Shown here one piece after another: positions 40,590 to 52,563 of a DNA stretch of 64,000 bases. Made by a program: the position numbers and the translations under genes. Origin of the DNA: Eublepharis macularius. Lineage: Eukaryota > Chordata > Lepidosauria > Squamata > Eublepharidae. Position 1 is the first letter of the stretch; every line of letters starts with the position of its first letter. The stretch lies in contig NC_072791.1 in NCBI RefSeq assembly GCF_028583425.1, forward strand, positions 44,895,368 through 44,959,367, written 5' to 3'. Under the pieces are notes generated by a model, which was given only the letters and a program-made list of their open reading frames with translations, ran no database searches and had not been told where the DNA came from.

Positions 40590-41515
40590 ACCTTAATTCA
40601 CATTAGAAATCCAGCTGGCTGAGCAAAGCATTGCCGGATCCCGCCTGGGAGAATGAGTCATGAATGGAATGTGAATGCAAGCTGAGTAACTGGCCGTGAC
40701 TGGCTCCTGCCTCCCCACGCTTCAGAATGTGCTATCTTGACAATAGAGGTGCTTGTGAGTCACCGCCCTGAACATTCCACACTCCCCTCTTCCCATTGAT
40801 TAAATCCTACCCTGTAATCGAAGTCCATCAATCAGCTCTGGTAAGTTTGTAGCTCTTCCTAGGAACATTTAATCAAAACTCTAAATTCATTAACTAAGCT
40901 CCAGGAACATTTAATTAATGGATGTTTCTTTGTAAGTCACCAAGAGCAACCAATCTAATTCCTGACAGTGCCAATCAAGATACACAAACCTTTTGTCCAT
41001 CCCAGGAAATAACCATTAAGGTCTTTGCTCTAACAGCTGAAGTCACTTTCCAACCTCAGTGCACATTCAGCCCTATAAGAACCCTAGCTCTGCCCCAATC
41101 AAATCGAGCAGTGTTCTGGGTGCCTACTTTAAATCTTAGCACTGCTTCCTCAGAGATCTCTCTGAGCCTTACTCTCTGGCCAAAGACACAGGATGCCCTC
41201 TTCCTCCATGGACGACTACTCTGATGGTAACTATCTCTTGAATCCCTCATTCTATTCCAATCTCTAGCTAATTTCCTAGGACTCCTTGTGTAAACCATTT
41301 ATTTGCTTCCTGTTTGTGTGTGTGTGTGTTTTCTCCTTTAAATAAAAACTACTCTTTGTTTTTGATGAACACCTGTCTTGCCAGTTTCCTTGGGGAGAGG
41401 ACCCTGTAAAAATTGGTGGAGTATCCCATTTGTTACCCCTCTCGCATAGCCTTCTCTTTGCTGCTAATTGCCCCTACTCACAAGGAGACCAATTCTGGTA
41501 ACAGTATAGTATATT
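40590..41515 (+). repeat. LTR-like block with TATA and AATAAA
   Basis: A CCTATAAGAACCC box lies near 41072 and AATAAA at 41341, about 265 bp apart, with a GT run between and a GT-rich stretch after. This is the order expected of an LTR (U3-R-U5). No matching short duplication was found at the edges. The CR1 stops just before the block and does not resume after it, so a deletion may have accompanied its arrival. Confidence 0.4.
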
Positions 41516-42372
41516 CACCATAAATCTTGTTCCAAATAGAAATTGCCCCCACGATCACGATATATCACAAAAACCTCACATTCAATATGACAGTGACCAC
41601 AGAGAGCCATACAACAGTTGAACATTACAGTCTTGATGTACTGAAGTTAGCCCATTGATGTGAGTATTGTCCAGCAGATGGCGCTTCTATACCAAGTGCT
41701 CTTGGTCTCCAGGTATATGTGGTGGAGCAGTTCGTCTCCTGTAGGGGGTGTGTGTCTTCTACTCATGCAATGGCTGGGTCCTCCTGGCTATGCATCCCAG
41801 GTTAAGAGCTGGCCAAAAAGCCCTTGCGCCCTTACTTTTAAAAGGCGCAGGAGATCGTAATTACTTGTTAAAGACAAGGGGAGAGATGCAATGGGGGGAG
41901 TTCAGACATCCTCTGGCAGTAGCATAGAGGTAAGGTCCAGCAAAACAAGTCCCTTTGGCTCACTGTGGCCACTTTGCTAGGTCTACTCTGATTCCCTTCC
42001 AAACTCACTTCCCTTTCAAACTCACAGGAGATCTCAATTACCTGATAAAGATGTATTCTGCCATATATCAGCTTTAAAGGCAAATAGATATAGGGGAGCA
42101 AGCTAGTTACCTTTAGTACAATATTTGGAATCAGAATTAATGTAATACAGCTTTGGTGATTTGAGCTTGCAGTCGTTTCAGCTTGTAGTCGTCTATCATG
42201 TATTCCAAGGACTGCTATGGAATTCAGCCATCATGTTGCTAGTTCTCTGTCTTCTCCTCAAAGAAACTACATACGTTGCATTTTCAGAGTTCATCCTAAA
42301 CAGTCTGTCCTAATAACTGTTGGCAAGATTGAATAATAAAAAATGAATCCATTGCCAAACAGTGCCATTTAT
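41516..42372. other. no gene recognised
   Basis: No assignable repeat, exon or domain-bearing frame. Confidence 0.4.
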
Positions 42373-42380
42373 CAATAGGA

Positions 42381-42585
42381 TAGGGTTGCCAACCTCCAGA
42401 CGGGGTCTGGAGATCTCCTGGTATTACAACTGATCTCCAGACAACAGGTATCAGTTCCCCAGGAGAAAATGGCTGCTTTATGGGGTAACATTATACCCTG
42501 CAGAGGTCCCTCCTCAAACTCCACCACCCCAAGGGTCCATCCTTCAAATCTCCAGAAATTTCCCAACTTGTTGTTGGCAACCATA
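42381..42585. mobile_element. hAT-like non-autonomous element
   Basis: Begins TAGGGTTGCCAACCTCCAG; the inverse of the end reads TATGGTTGCCAACAAC. The 8-bp flanks CAATAGGA (42373-42380) and CAATAGAA (42586-42593) match at 7 positions. It carries the conserved GAGAAAATGGCTGCTTTATG core shared with the copy at 2827. Confidence 0.85.
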
Positions 42586-42593
42586 CAATAGAA

Positions 42594-43529
42594 CAAGGAG
42601 GACCACACAGCCAGATATGCTACATGGAGGGGTGTGGTCTCCATGTCCTTTCCTGACATAATATACAAAATCATGGGTGATGGGCTTAAGAAGAGGTTCC
42701 ATCTACGCTTTGGGGACTATAGCAGGCGTTAATTGAAGACCCTATCAACTTTCCTGTGGAGAACATGTACTACATACATGGGCAGCTTTAATAATATATA
42801 CAAGGATCCTTCAGTTGAGTATGTATGGTCTGACTATATACATTTGGCCTGCTTTTAATGTCCAAGTGATGTATCAACCCTGCAGAACAAAATGCTGCCC
42901 ATTTATTTGCCCTTTATCCTGCGTATCAAGAGAAGCAATTCTTTTTTCCTTGCACTGGAAAGAGTAGGCTAACTAGATTTCTTTAATTAAAAGAGAAAGT
43001 ATCAGGTTTGTTTCAGATAAGCATGCTGGATTATAAATACAGAAAGAATAGACAAGGGGCAGTTGTCAGCACTCTGACCAACCCAGAGTGATTATTAATA
43101 ATGATAGGAATAAGAAAGGGATAATGAAGCGGTCGTGAAAGTGATGGGAGATGGGCTTTGATAAAAGCCCTTGTAGCCCAGTCTTAGAGCTATGTCTGAG
43201 CGATCTGCAGCAGAACACAAGGGTGAAAGAGGGGAAGGCTGGGGGGGTGGTGGCTGAAAGGAGAGGAGTTTCATATGTAGAAAATCTGCTTGTACCACTT
43301 GTTAAGAAAAAACAAAACTCTACATTCTGTGTCTTTAATAGTAGCCAGACACTCAGAACTTTAGCAGACAATGCCTTTACAGTCACAGAGAGAAAGTGGA
43401 CAGAAGCTGAAGGCTGCATTGGTCCACAACAAAATCCAGAAGCAAAAGCCACGTAATGTCATTTACTGAGATCAACTAAAATAGCACAAGACGGTGTGCA
43501 AGCTTTCAAGTTCTCCAGAAATCATTAGA
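42594..43529. other. no gene recognised
   Basis: A 128-codon minus frame (43066-43452) has no domain and no repeat relation that I can see. Confidence 0.4.
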
Positions 43530-43720
43530 GTATTCAAAGTACTTCACATACATTTCCACATTGAAATCCTAACAACTGCTCTGTAAGGTAGGTCAGTTAT
43601 GTTCTCCATATTGTGGCTGGAGAGCTCAGGCTGTGAGATAGTGGACAGAGGCCACACCTAGTGAGTTCATGGCAGGCAATGTTTAAACTGGAGACCACTG
43701 GATTCATAGCAACTGAGTGA
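43530..43720 (-). repeat. MIR/CORE-type SINE, old
   Basis: The order of blocks (CTAACAACTGCTCTGTAAGGTAGG, then GAGAGCTCAGGCTGTGAGA, then CCTAGTGAGTTCATGGCAGG) follows the reverse of MIR-type SINEs. Divergence is high. A Sauria-like scrap (GTGACCTTGGGCCAGT) follows at 43720. Confidence 0.5.
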
Positions 43721-44765
43721 CCTTGGGCCAGTATCTAGAGCCCCTTTCAATCATTCATTTGATTATGGGTATGGGGAGAACATGACAATTTCCCTGGGTT
43801 CTAGTATGTGGGTATCAAGACTGAGTATATGTACATTGCCCCTTCAAGACAAAATGGCAATTGGGTGTATCAGGAGTATCATACAACACGTTGTCCACAT
43901 GCACGTGAACAATCTAACTACTGAAAAGGGCTTACAATTCACACTCTTGTAGTGATGAAAAACTGATCAGGCACCAATGTATGCCACCCCGAGTTCTTTG
44001 TAGTAAGAAGTAAGAAATATGTAATTCATAAGAAGTGGGGGAGGGAAAATTTCCCCCTTCCTCTACCACCAAACTCATCCCTCCACCCCAGCCCATGTCA
44101 ACTTCCCCCTTCTGGGGTTCTGTAAGTTCCAGGGACTGAGCAGACTGATCTTTCCAACCAAACTCATTTTTCTGCACATCTAGGGAGTCCCTGAGTAGAC
44201 AGAGCCCCCACCTTTTCTGTGGGTAGCCCTCATCTGTACAGGGGCTAACCAATTTACTATTGAACACAGGAATAGTATCTCTAGGCATAGCTATTGATGG
44301 TCTTCCCTCATTCACCACACACAACTTAACTAGGGCTCCTCAATCTATATCCCAATGGTCCCTGTTGCCTTTTGTTATGCCCCTCCCCTAATTTAAGCTA
44401 GTGGAGAAATCCCCTCAACCCAGAAATCTAACTCAATATTCCATTCATTGGGACCACACTCTGTGTGTTCTCAGGAGCCTAGCTGCAAACCAGTAGCTGG
44501 TAGATAGGAGAGGGGTGGAAGAAGGAGCCATCAAGCTCTGAGCTCAGAGCACTCAAGCTCTTAGTTATGCCAATGACTCTGCTTGAAACAGGGCAATGGC
44601 TTACCACCCCACACCCTAAGGGAGCACCTCAAATTGGTTGGCTGGTCTCTTTTGGGGGGCATCTTAAAAACAAGATCATCAGCTTTTCTTCTTTTTTAAG
44701 AGGGGCATCTTATATTCAAAGTCATCTTCCTTTCAAATAAATATGGCAATTAAACAACATTTAGG
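43721..44765. other. no gene recognised
   Basis: A 130-codon minus frame (43932-44324) shows no domain. Nothing else is assignable. Confidence 0.4.
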
Positions 44766-44770
44766 ATAAG

Positions 44771-45242
44771 TGTCATATATGCCATCCTGCATATCTGCCA
44801 TGTATGTATTCTGTGTTATGTGCTGATCCTCTGAGGGCATGAGAAGTTTCTTATTGATGCTAAGCTAGTGGGTTATCTTGCAAGTATTTACTTTCTCTTT
44901 CCCAGCATCTTCGAGCAAGTGTCCTTGAAGGCCGGCCGCAGCCGGTTCGAGATGTATCCTTCTTGGGAATTGAGATGATTTCATTCTTTGCTCTGTCTAG
45001 CCTGAACCTATTTTCTCCCCTTCAACCCCCCTGGCTCCTTCATGCCAGAACTTTAAAGGTCACTGTCCTGAAGGCAGGAATCTTCCCTATAACTAACACT
45101 ACCAACCCCATTTACGGCACTTCTGCCAATACCGTTGTCTGAGCACCTTGAACTTGATGGATCTCTAATAAAGTTACTTCAACCAATACACCTGTGTGAT
45201 TGCTGTGGAGAACTTGGGGGATCTACCTGCCAGGGACTGACA
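44771..45242 (+). mobile_element. solo LTR of a second family
   Basis: Begins TGTCATATATGCC and ends CAGGGACTGACA, with an exact 5-bp duplication ATAAG (44766-44770 and 45243-45247). AATAAA at 45167-45172 is followed by a GT-rich stretch, as in an R-U5 boundary. It shows no similarity to the LTR family at 12646. Confidence 0.88.
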
Positions 45243-45247
45243 ATAAG

Positions 45248-47467
45248 TTCCTAGTAGAGAGAAAGAGGACTGGGTGTTTTCACGTTTTCTTTGCTCCCTT
45301 GCTCAATCTCTAGACTTGATCAGAACATATATATTCTTTTTATTCATTTATTACACATTCTTAAATGTTGAAATCTTTAAGTCTGATCCCTGGAATACCA
45401 CTATGCCTATTCAGTCTTGCTCTCTTAAGTATAACAGGAGAGGGCCAGCTTGTAAGCTCACCATCCCTGAAGCATTACAGCTCAAAATTTGGAAGTTGAG
45501 ATAGATTGCCCTCACACTTGCTTGTAGAGTACAGCAGGAGGTGAGCAACACAGGTAAAGAGCGTTAAATGTATGACTGCTTTTAGTAGGGAATACTCTGA
45601 GTACCGTTGGTGGTACCGTTGGTTTTTGTCATGGCCAAGGAGGGGGAGGGGGCACTGCTGAGTAAAGACTAAGTAGGGCTGCAGGGTTTTCCCAACCTCT
45701 CGTGGCCAACCAGAAGGAACAGGAGGGGCACATATTTCACAGATTTTTAATTCAATGTATACAAGTGCCCATTTTACCTCTAACTACATGTATTTGTGTA
45801 TTCTGCATGCAAGGAGGTTGTGACAGGTTGCAGCTTCTGACGGTGCATGTCCCCATGGATGCCCAGGGGAATTTAGGCACCTCGAAGGATACTCAAAATA
45901 TAATCTGAAACCTCTTTTGAGTTTCCCTTTCAGTTTACTACAAGCACCCCATATCATGTTGTGCTCTACAGCATTCGGGCTACACTGGACAAGCCTCAGG
46001 CCTCCCAATCCAGTGAGTGAGTACAAGCTGTAAGCCAGCACAAGAATGGATTTAGCGAAATGCAGCGTTTTGGCTCTCACCCCCTTGCCCTGTGATCCTG
46101 CCACTCCAGGCCACCACAACAGATGCTGGGAGCATATGCCATGAATTAATTCCACTTTCCCTGAAATGCTCCAGCATGAGGAATCAGCGGAGTCTTTCCA
46201 ACTTATTAACATAGCAACCCCCCTAAGCTCCCATCATTTTGTCTCACTTAATGATGCAACCCTTTATGAGGCTCCAAGCTGGCAAGAAAGTTTCCTATGC
46301 ACGTCGTTGGGAAATCTTTCTGAATTTTAGTTCAAATGACCAGATTTCTTGTTAACAGTTCCAATGTATAGTTGGCGTGTAATCATAAAAGCTGTCCATT
46401 GCCGCTTAGGCTGTATTTGAAAGGGCTACTAGTGTTAATAACGGACACTTCGATCAAGTTCATACATTCAAAGTGCTGTATAGCATCACCGAGCCTGAAT
46501 TTCAATGTATTTTGGGACATTTCATGGGTGTGGTAAGCCAACTCTCGATGGGCTAATTGGCATCAAGAGATGCATGTTATCAAGTGATAATTTCATTTAT
46601 TACATGATGGTCATAACACCGGACCTCCAGGATCCATCTAATCATGAAAAAGTATTATTAGTTCACTGCTATAAATGGGCATCAGAAGCCCAAATTTTAG
46701 AGCTGGAATAATTTTGGTTGTGTACATCTCTACTTCTGTCCCAACCACAAGAACACCCTGATACATTCTAGCACATAGCTGAGAAACTGTTTGGGCTCCA
46801 ACAGAACCTTGTTGTTTCCATTTGCTTATCTAGCAGTACCTCATCCTGAGACAGCATCAGGTCATGTGAAAGAGGAAGCAGCAATTTCTGGCCATGTTCC
46901 AAAGGCTGCAGTGCAGCCCAAAACAGAACCTTGAACGACAGGACACAAGTTAGAGAAATCACAATTATTTTTCTCCTTCAGTTAATTCCAGTGACTGGAG
47001 GAACAGGAATGCATGGACTCAGTTCCAAACTTTAAATGCTGTAACACAGCATGGATTATACAAATCACGTATTTGCACAATTGTACATAACTTTAAACGG
47101 AACTATTTGCGTTTGGGCAGAACATTATGGCAAGGACTGGAGTAGTAGATGGTTAGTGGCTGCTTTTTACTTTAAGTGAGACAATCCAACTTCTTCCTCT
47201 CTCTGATGCAGCAGACTAAAATATATTGTAGAAGAGCAACAGAGGGAGAAAGTGTAGAAGATGCAGAAGATGCAGAACACAACTGAAAGAAAAAGAAAAT
47301 TACCGTAGGGGTCGGATTTAAGGATTGTCTTGTTTTGTACTGGGACAAGGCTACTTTTCTCAGAACACTCCCTGGTAGCTGACTGCAGGTCCCTTTCTCT
47401 TTCTAGTTACTCAGTATCTGAGTTCTTTTTTTCATGCTGAAATGAAACACACTGTGTGTGTGTATAA

Positions 47468-47506
<39 letters not shown>

Positions 47507-48965
47507 TCTATTGAGAAGCCTGGGGTTAACTGCACCAGCTTACTCCAGAGGCTAGAAGAGCTTTACACCCTCATTCTCCAGGTACAGATTCCCTTCAGGT
47601 TTCTGAATGGCAAGAGTTAGGAGTGACAAACAACAGCAAGCAAAGCCACAGCAGGAGGCCAATGAAACAGGCGAGTGGAGCATGCCTGAGTCTGACCCTA
47701 GCAAAAGAGACAGGTAGCATTCCTACACCTGCAAGTCCCACAGCTTATAATTAAGAACTGGAATTCGCATTTTTCTCTGTGTAGAGCTCTGAGGTTTCCA
47801 GGTGTGCATCTGAGGGACTCAGCTGCTTTGTTTTTCTGAATTTTAATGAAAGGCTTTTTCAAGTGAGGTATGGCGTGAGCCTACATGGGTCCAAGTAAGA
47901 GAAGGCGGATGAGGGGGAAAGGGCTGCCAGTGAATATCAGCCCATGCAGAACAGCTTGCTGTGCTCAGCGACAGAATGCTTTCTCTACCACATTTTAAAC
48001 CTTCTATATGCAAATAGAGGATAGTTCAGATCTGACACACACACCCCTTAAATTTTTTTAAAAACCAACACCTTGATTAAAAAGTGACAGTTCTAAGAAT
48101 GTAGACTGTCAGAATGTATAAGCAAGACAATGGGGCCTGGACCATGGCAAGGGCTCCTAATGTACAACCCTAATACATATACTAAGCAGAGCAAACACCT
48201 GGCAAGAAGTTTTGCTGTACAATAGCTCTTTCACAAATATAAAATGACTAGATTTTTTTGTCAACTTTTTTCTAATTGTTCCTGCATACCACAAATGGCT
48301 CTGAATTCAGGGCAGGCACTGCAAGAGTGTTCTTGGATACACAGGCTATACTGGCAGGTGCCAGAAAGACCTCACTTGTGCTTATCTTGGGAAGCAGCTG
48401 TAAATATCAAGCATCCATTTTTTTGGAGTTTCTTTCTCCCATTCCATCTTGGTGACCATCTCCTTGCTGCCAGTCAGAAGGTCCAGAAATTGAGTTTCAG
48501 GCCACCTGCAATACAAAGCTGGAGACTCAGCAGATAAGGTGCAGAACCAGGTGTAATTTTGTATCATTTCATGTTCCCTAGGAACAAAAGTGGTTTCAGA
48601 AAGAAACAAGTACAAAGGACCTGGCCAACTTTGAACTCATGCCGTAAAAAGAACTAAAGACCCCATAGGATTCACCAGTGAGACGCTTTTCATTCAAACT
48701 CAGCTAAATTGGACTACAGAATTTCCCACTACAAATCCCAGCTTAGTGAAGCAACTTAGGCCTGGTCCCCACATGCAGCAAACTGCAAAAGTGGTAGGAC
48801 TGAACAGAGCACTTCAGGTTGCAGGAGACAGATGACAGGTTTCAAACTTTCCCTATACGCGGAAGTTTAATTATTAACTGTACCTAGAAAACTAGAACAG
48901 CAGGAAAATGCAAGGCTAGAAGTTTTCATTCTGCTGTGCTAATTTTATTTCCAGGGAATTTTTAC
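45248..48965. other. no gene recognised; GT microsatellite; possible conserved element
   Basis: A GT repeat occupies about 47451-47500. At 46330-46700 the DNA is non-repetitive and holds several homeodomain-like AT motifs (GGCTAATTGGCATC, GATAATTTCATTTATTAC). It reads like the kind of non-coding element that is often conserved, but this is only an impression. No frame in the region has a domain. Confidence 0.35.
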
Positions 48966-49800
48966 ATAGAATCACAGAGTTGGAAGGGGCCATACAGACC
49001 ATCTAGTCCAACCCCCTGCCCAGTGCAGGATCAGCCTAAAGCATCTCTGACAAGTATTCATCCAGCCTCTTCTTGAAAACTGCCAGTGAAGGGGAGCTCA
49101 CCACCTCCCTAGGCAGCTGATTCCACTTTTGAACTACTTTGGCCATGAAAAAGTTCTTCGTAATATCCAGCTGGTACCTTTGTGCATGTAATTTAAGCCC
49201 ATTGTTTCAGGTCCTACCCTCTGCTCCCTGCCCTCCTCCCTGCCCTCCTCCAAATGACAGCCTTTCAAATACTTAAAGAGAGCAATCATGTCCCCCCTCA
49301 ATCTCCTTTTCTCCAAACTAAACATTCTCAAGGCCCTCAGCCTTTCCTTGTAGGGCTGTCTCCAGACTCCCTGATCATCCTCGTCGCTCTCCTCTGCACC
49401 CTCTCAATTTTGTCCACATCCTTTTTGAAGTGAGGCCTCCAGAACTGCACACAATACTCCAGGTGTGGCCTGACCAAGGTAGTATAGAGAGGGGCTATGA
49501 CCTCCTGCGATTTCGACACTATGGTCCCTTTGATACAACCCAGGATTGAATTGGCCTTTTTTGCCACCAAATCACACTGACTGCTCATATTTATTTTACA
49601 GTCCACTCTTACCCCAAGATCTTTCACATATACTACTGCCCGGAAGTGTATCCCCCATCCAGTATTTGTGCTTCCCATTTTTGTGGCCCAGATGTAATAC
49701 TGTGCACTTGTCTTTGTTGAATTGCATCCTATTCACAGCTGCCCACTTCTCCAGAGTATTCAGGTCTTGTTGAATTTTAATTCTATCTTCTTGGGTGTTT
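48966..49800 (-). pseudogene. CR1 3' end fragment
   Basis: Minus strand: LNTLEKWAAVNRMQFNKDKC, then after frame changes VAKKANSILGCIKGTIVSKS, LVRPHLEYCVQFWRPHFKKD and a truncated [11 protein letters not shown] stretch, followed by the CR1 3' UTR that ends in AGAATCACAGAGTTGG on the plus strand near 48968. It is 5'-truncated and frameshifted. Confidence 0.87.
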
Positions 49801-50280
49801 GCTAATCATATTTAAATATGTGATTCCTCACGTATGCTTTGAAGTGTTACAACCCATTCTACCAATACATTCTGTGGTAGGCCAAAGACGGCATCCAACA
49901 AATCCCTTTCCAATCAAGAGGCCTGCCCTCTTCTTATTTGGAAATACTGTGAGGACTTGGGAGGTTATCGTACTTTCAGCCAACCAGGGAATAGGAGTGT
50001 GCACTAAAAAAATTTGGCTCAATCTGGATCCAGGTTATCAGGGATACCATAAAAATTTGGTATCCTAAAATCCGGGTCAGTTTCTCTAATCTGGTTCAAA
50101 AGGATTAGAAAATCCCAAATGTATCCAGCCATTATTCCCTATGGTGAAAACTAACTGGGGAGTGGGGGGCATTTTTCAAGCAAACTCTGCCAAATTTGCA
50201 GGAAATCTACTTCCTCTTGTCCACTAAGAGGTGTCAAGAAGATTTCAGCGGCTTTTCAGAAGCAGCCCCATGTAAAGTGG
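49801..50280. other. no gene recognised
   Basis: AT-rich; nothing assignable. Confidence 0.4.
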
Positions 50281-50350
50281 TGGTGAAGGAAAGTGCCCTC
50301 AAGTCATAGCTGACTTATGGCACCCCCTGCTGGGGTTTTCAAGGCAAGAG
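50281..50350 (-). repeat. 5S SINE tail fragment
   Basis: GAAAGTGCCCTCAAGTCATAG followed by CCCCTGCTGGGGTTTTCAAGG is the reverse of the 3' part of the 5S-derived SINE. Confidence 0.65.
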
Positions 50351-50695
50351 ACAGCAGAGGTGTCAAGAAGTTTCAAGAAGATTGGACCCTGAGGTCCAGT
50401 TGTATGGACCCTGAACAAGGTGCCCCTAGCCACACTCCATTGTTTTCTATGGGGGAAACATTTCCAAGGCTTTCCAGGTAAAGAGAAATCAAGCAAAGGC
50501 AACCCCTGGCCAAAAGCCAGTACCAATTCAAGTCCTACCCCCAATACAAGCTGAACCAACAATGCCCAACAGAACGAAGCTACAGCAAGGGAAACAATGT
50601 CAAACCAAAGAACTCGAATCTGAAGTGTGGGGGGTGAGCCTTGCTGAACAAACTGTGGAGTTTAAAAGGCAGCTGGCGGTGGCTTGAAGGGCTCT

Positions 50696-50897
50696 GAGCC
50701 AAGCTACAAGTGACGCCTGACACAGGTTGGACACTTGTCAGCTTACCTCAAGTTTTGATGGGAAATGTAGGCGTCCTGGTTTTACAGCTTGGCTCTCCAT
50801 TACAGCTGCAAGACCAGGATGCTTACATTTCCCATCAAAACTTGAGGGAAGCTGACAAGTGTCCAACCTGTGTCAGGCGTCACTTGTAGCTTGGCTC
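50696..50897. mobile_element. palindromic MITE, family B copy 4
   Basis: Termini GAGCCAAGCTACAAGTGACG and inverse; exact 3-bp duplication TCT (50693-50695 and 50898-50900). Two arms of about 90 bp with almost no loop, so the element is close to a pure hairpin. The arms match copy 2 with few differences. Confidence 0.9.
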
Positions 50898-50900
50898 TCT

Positions 50901-51868
50901 TTTGGAGCTTGGATGGCGGTGGGGGGATGTGGGATGGGAATCTACTCTGCCTCCTGCCTCCCACTAGTCTCACATCACTCTTGTTGCTCACGGAGCAGTG
51001 GAGGTGGAGCAGCAGTGTGAAATGGAGGGCACAGGAGGAAGTAGACAGAGAGGCTGGGAGAGGAGCTAGCCAGAAGCATGGGGGGCTGTGAGGGCATGGA
51101 CTGAGGGAAACAGTCTTGCCTCCCCCACCATGCCTGGAAAGAGAAAAAAATCCAGCCTGCAGAAGCGTTTGGTAGATTAAACTGAGCCAGAATCTGTCCC
51201 TGAGTTGTACTCTTCTTGCTTTGTCTTGCCTTGTATCCTCAGTTGCAGTGCTTGGCTTTGCGCAGTCCTGCTACACTTTACCCCAACAGACAACTTTTGC
51301 CTGTATATTTTATATTATTAGTGTATGCTTGATGTCACAATGCTTGAGGGTGCTAACTACTACCCTCAATAAAATTCTCCCTAATTTCACAAGGACATTT
51401 TCGGAAACTTGCATTAGAAGTGTTATTACTTTGTCAAAGTCCCCTTGATTACTACTTGTGGTGGTCTTTGCCTACACTGGATAGAGTCCCTTAAAATAGG
51501 AGCAAAACTAAATCAGCAGCTCCTATGAATGAGAGAAAGCAGAAGGAAGGTTTTCTTCCTTATGTTTAGGCTGCCCTGAGGCAAATTGGAAAGTGAATTC
51601 CATTTAAACAGATGTGTATAGGGCACATGTGTCCCTGACAACACATGACAGCACAGGCAGACAACTGGATCAATCATGATCAGGTGATGCTCGTAATAGT
51701 GAGGTTCAAAAGGAAGAACATCTTCCACTACTGATTTTGGGTCTTAGTGCACAATCAAAGCTGAAGAAGTACTATGCCATGTGGTGCAGCTTTTGTTACA
51801 TTCACGTTACTGCTTCCTCTGATACAGACTGTTCAATCTGTGCACAGTCTACACTTTCCTGCACATAC
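50901..51868. other. no gene recognised
   Basis: Intergenic-looking DNA beyond the predicted end of IFT43 transcripts. No frame with a domain. Confidence 0.4.
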
Positions 51869-52118
51869 TTTATTTCATATGTAATTTATTGTGTACACTA
51901 AAAAAATCAGAGTAAAATACATCAAGCACAAAACTCCTGACAAGTTCTATTAAACCAATCTTCTGAGGAAGCCGCTGCCTCCCTTTATTATATGAGCCAA
52001 AATAAAATGCCGTAGACACAAAGCATATATTTTTTTTAAATGTGGGGGGTTTTTTTGTCCCTTTGTCCCTACAGTTGTCCCTTTGTAGTTGGTAGCTGTG
52101 CAACCCTCTCGGCAAAGC
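51869..52118 (-). terminator. IFT43: IFT43 3' UTR and poly(A) signals
   Basis: On the minus strand two AATAAA hexamers follow the stop codon, at 51989-51984 and 51874-51869. The transcript probably ends within 15-30 bases of one of them. Which is used cannot be told from sequence. Confidence 0.6.
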
Positions 52119-52229
52119 CTAAGTGGGAGTGAGAGCCTCTTCCCTCTCAGCCAGACCCACATCCCACTCGCTGAGAAGCTCTGAAGACACCTCTGTGTAG
52201 AGGTGGTCCCAGTCCCAGCAGACATCATC
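52119..52229 (-). CDS. IFT43: IFT43, last coding exon
   Basis: Minus strand. The acceptor (TTTTGCAG) ends at 52230 and the exon encodes 36 residues before TAG at 52121-52119: [20 protein letters not shown] and onward. The WDWD-L-TEVSSE block is the conserved C-terminal signature of IFT43, a subunit of the IFT-A complex that carries retrograde traffic and membrane cargo in cilia. Phase 0, joining exactly to the exon at 53512. The last dozen residues vary between species in this family. A retrocopy is ruled out by the splice sites and intron. Confidence 0.93.
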   Translation of the reverse strand, partial: DDVCWDWDHLYTEVSSELLSEWDVGLAEREEALTPT

Positions 52230-52432
52230 CTGCAAAAGAAAAGAAATACTGACTGGAGAAGAGTCTCTAAACAATGCTGATCAGACCAAATGACCGAAAG
52301 AAGAGGATGTCTTCTCCAAGAGGCGTAAGAACCCAAACTCTACTAGAAGGTATTGTCAAAGGCTTTCATGGCCGGAGAACGATTGTTGTTGTGGGTTTTC
52401 CGGGCTGTATTGCCGTGGTCTTGGCATTGTAG

Positions 52433-52477
52433 TTCCTGACGTTTCGCCAGCAGCTGTGGCTGGCATCTTCAGAGGTG
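52433..52477 (-). ncRNA. hammerhead-like motif, left arm
   Basis: On the minus strand CTGAAGA at 52472-52466, the 6-bp stem II, GAAAC and the GTC triplet (52440-52438) match the copy at 17650-17695. It is transcribed in the sense of IFT43. Confidence 0.6.
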
Positions 52478-52517
52478 TAGCACCAAAAGACTGAGAGATC
52501 TCTGTCTTTTGGTGCTA

Positions 52518-52563
52518 CACCTCTGAAGATGCCAGCCACAGCTGCTGGCGAAACGTCAGGAAC
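52518..52563 (+). ncRNA. hammerhead-like motif, right arm
   Basis: CTGAAGA at 52523-52529, stem II GCCAGC/GCTGGC, GAAAC at 52550-52554 and GTC at 52555-52557. It is antisense to IFT43 and perfectly complementary to the left arm, so in a read-through transcript the two would pair with each other, not fold separately. Confidence 0.6.

Noticed and set aside
41317-41331. CRISPR-like or satellite arrays among the short repeats
   Set aside because: Only simple GT, AAAT and homopolymer runs are present; no spaced identical repeats with unique spacers.
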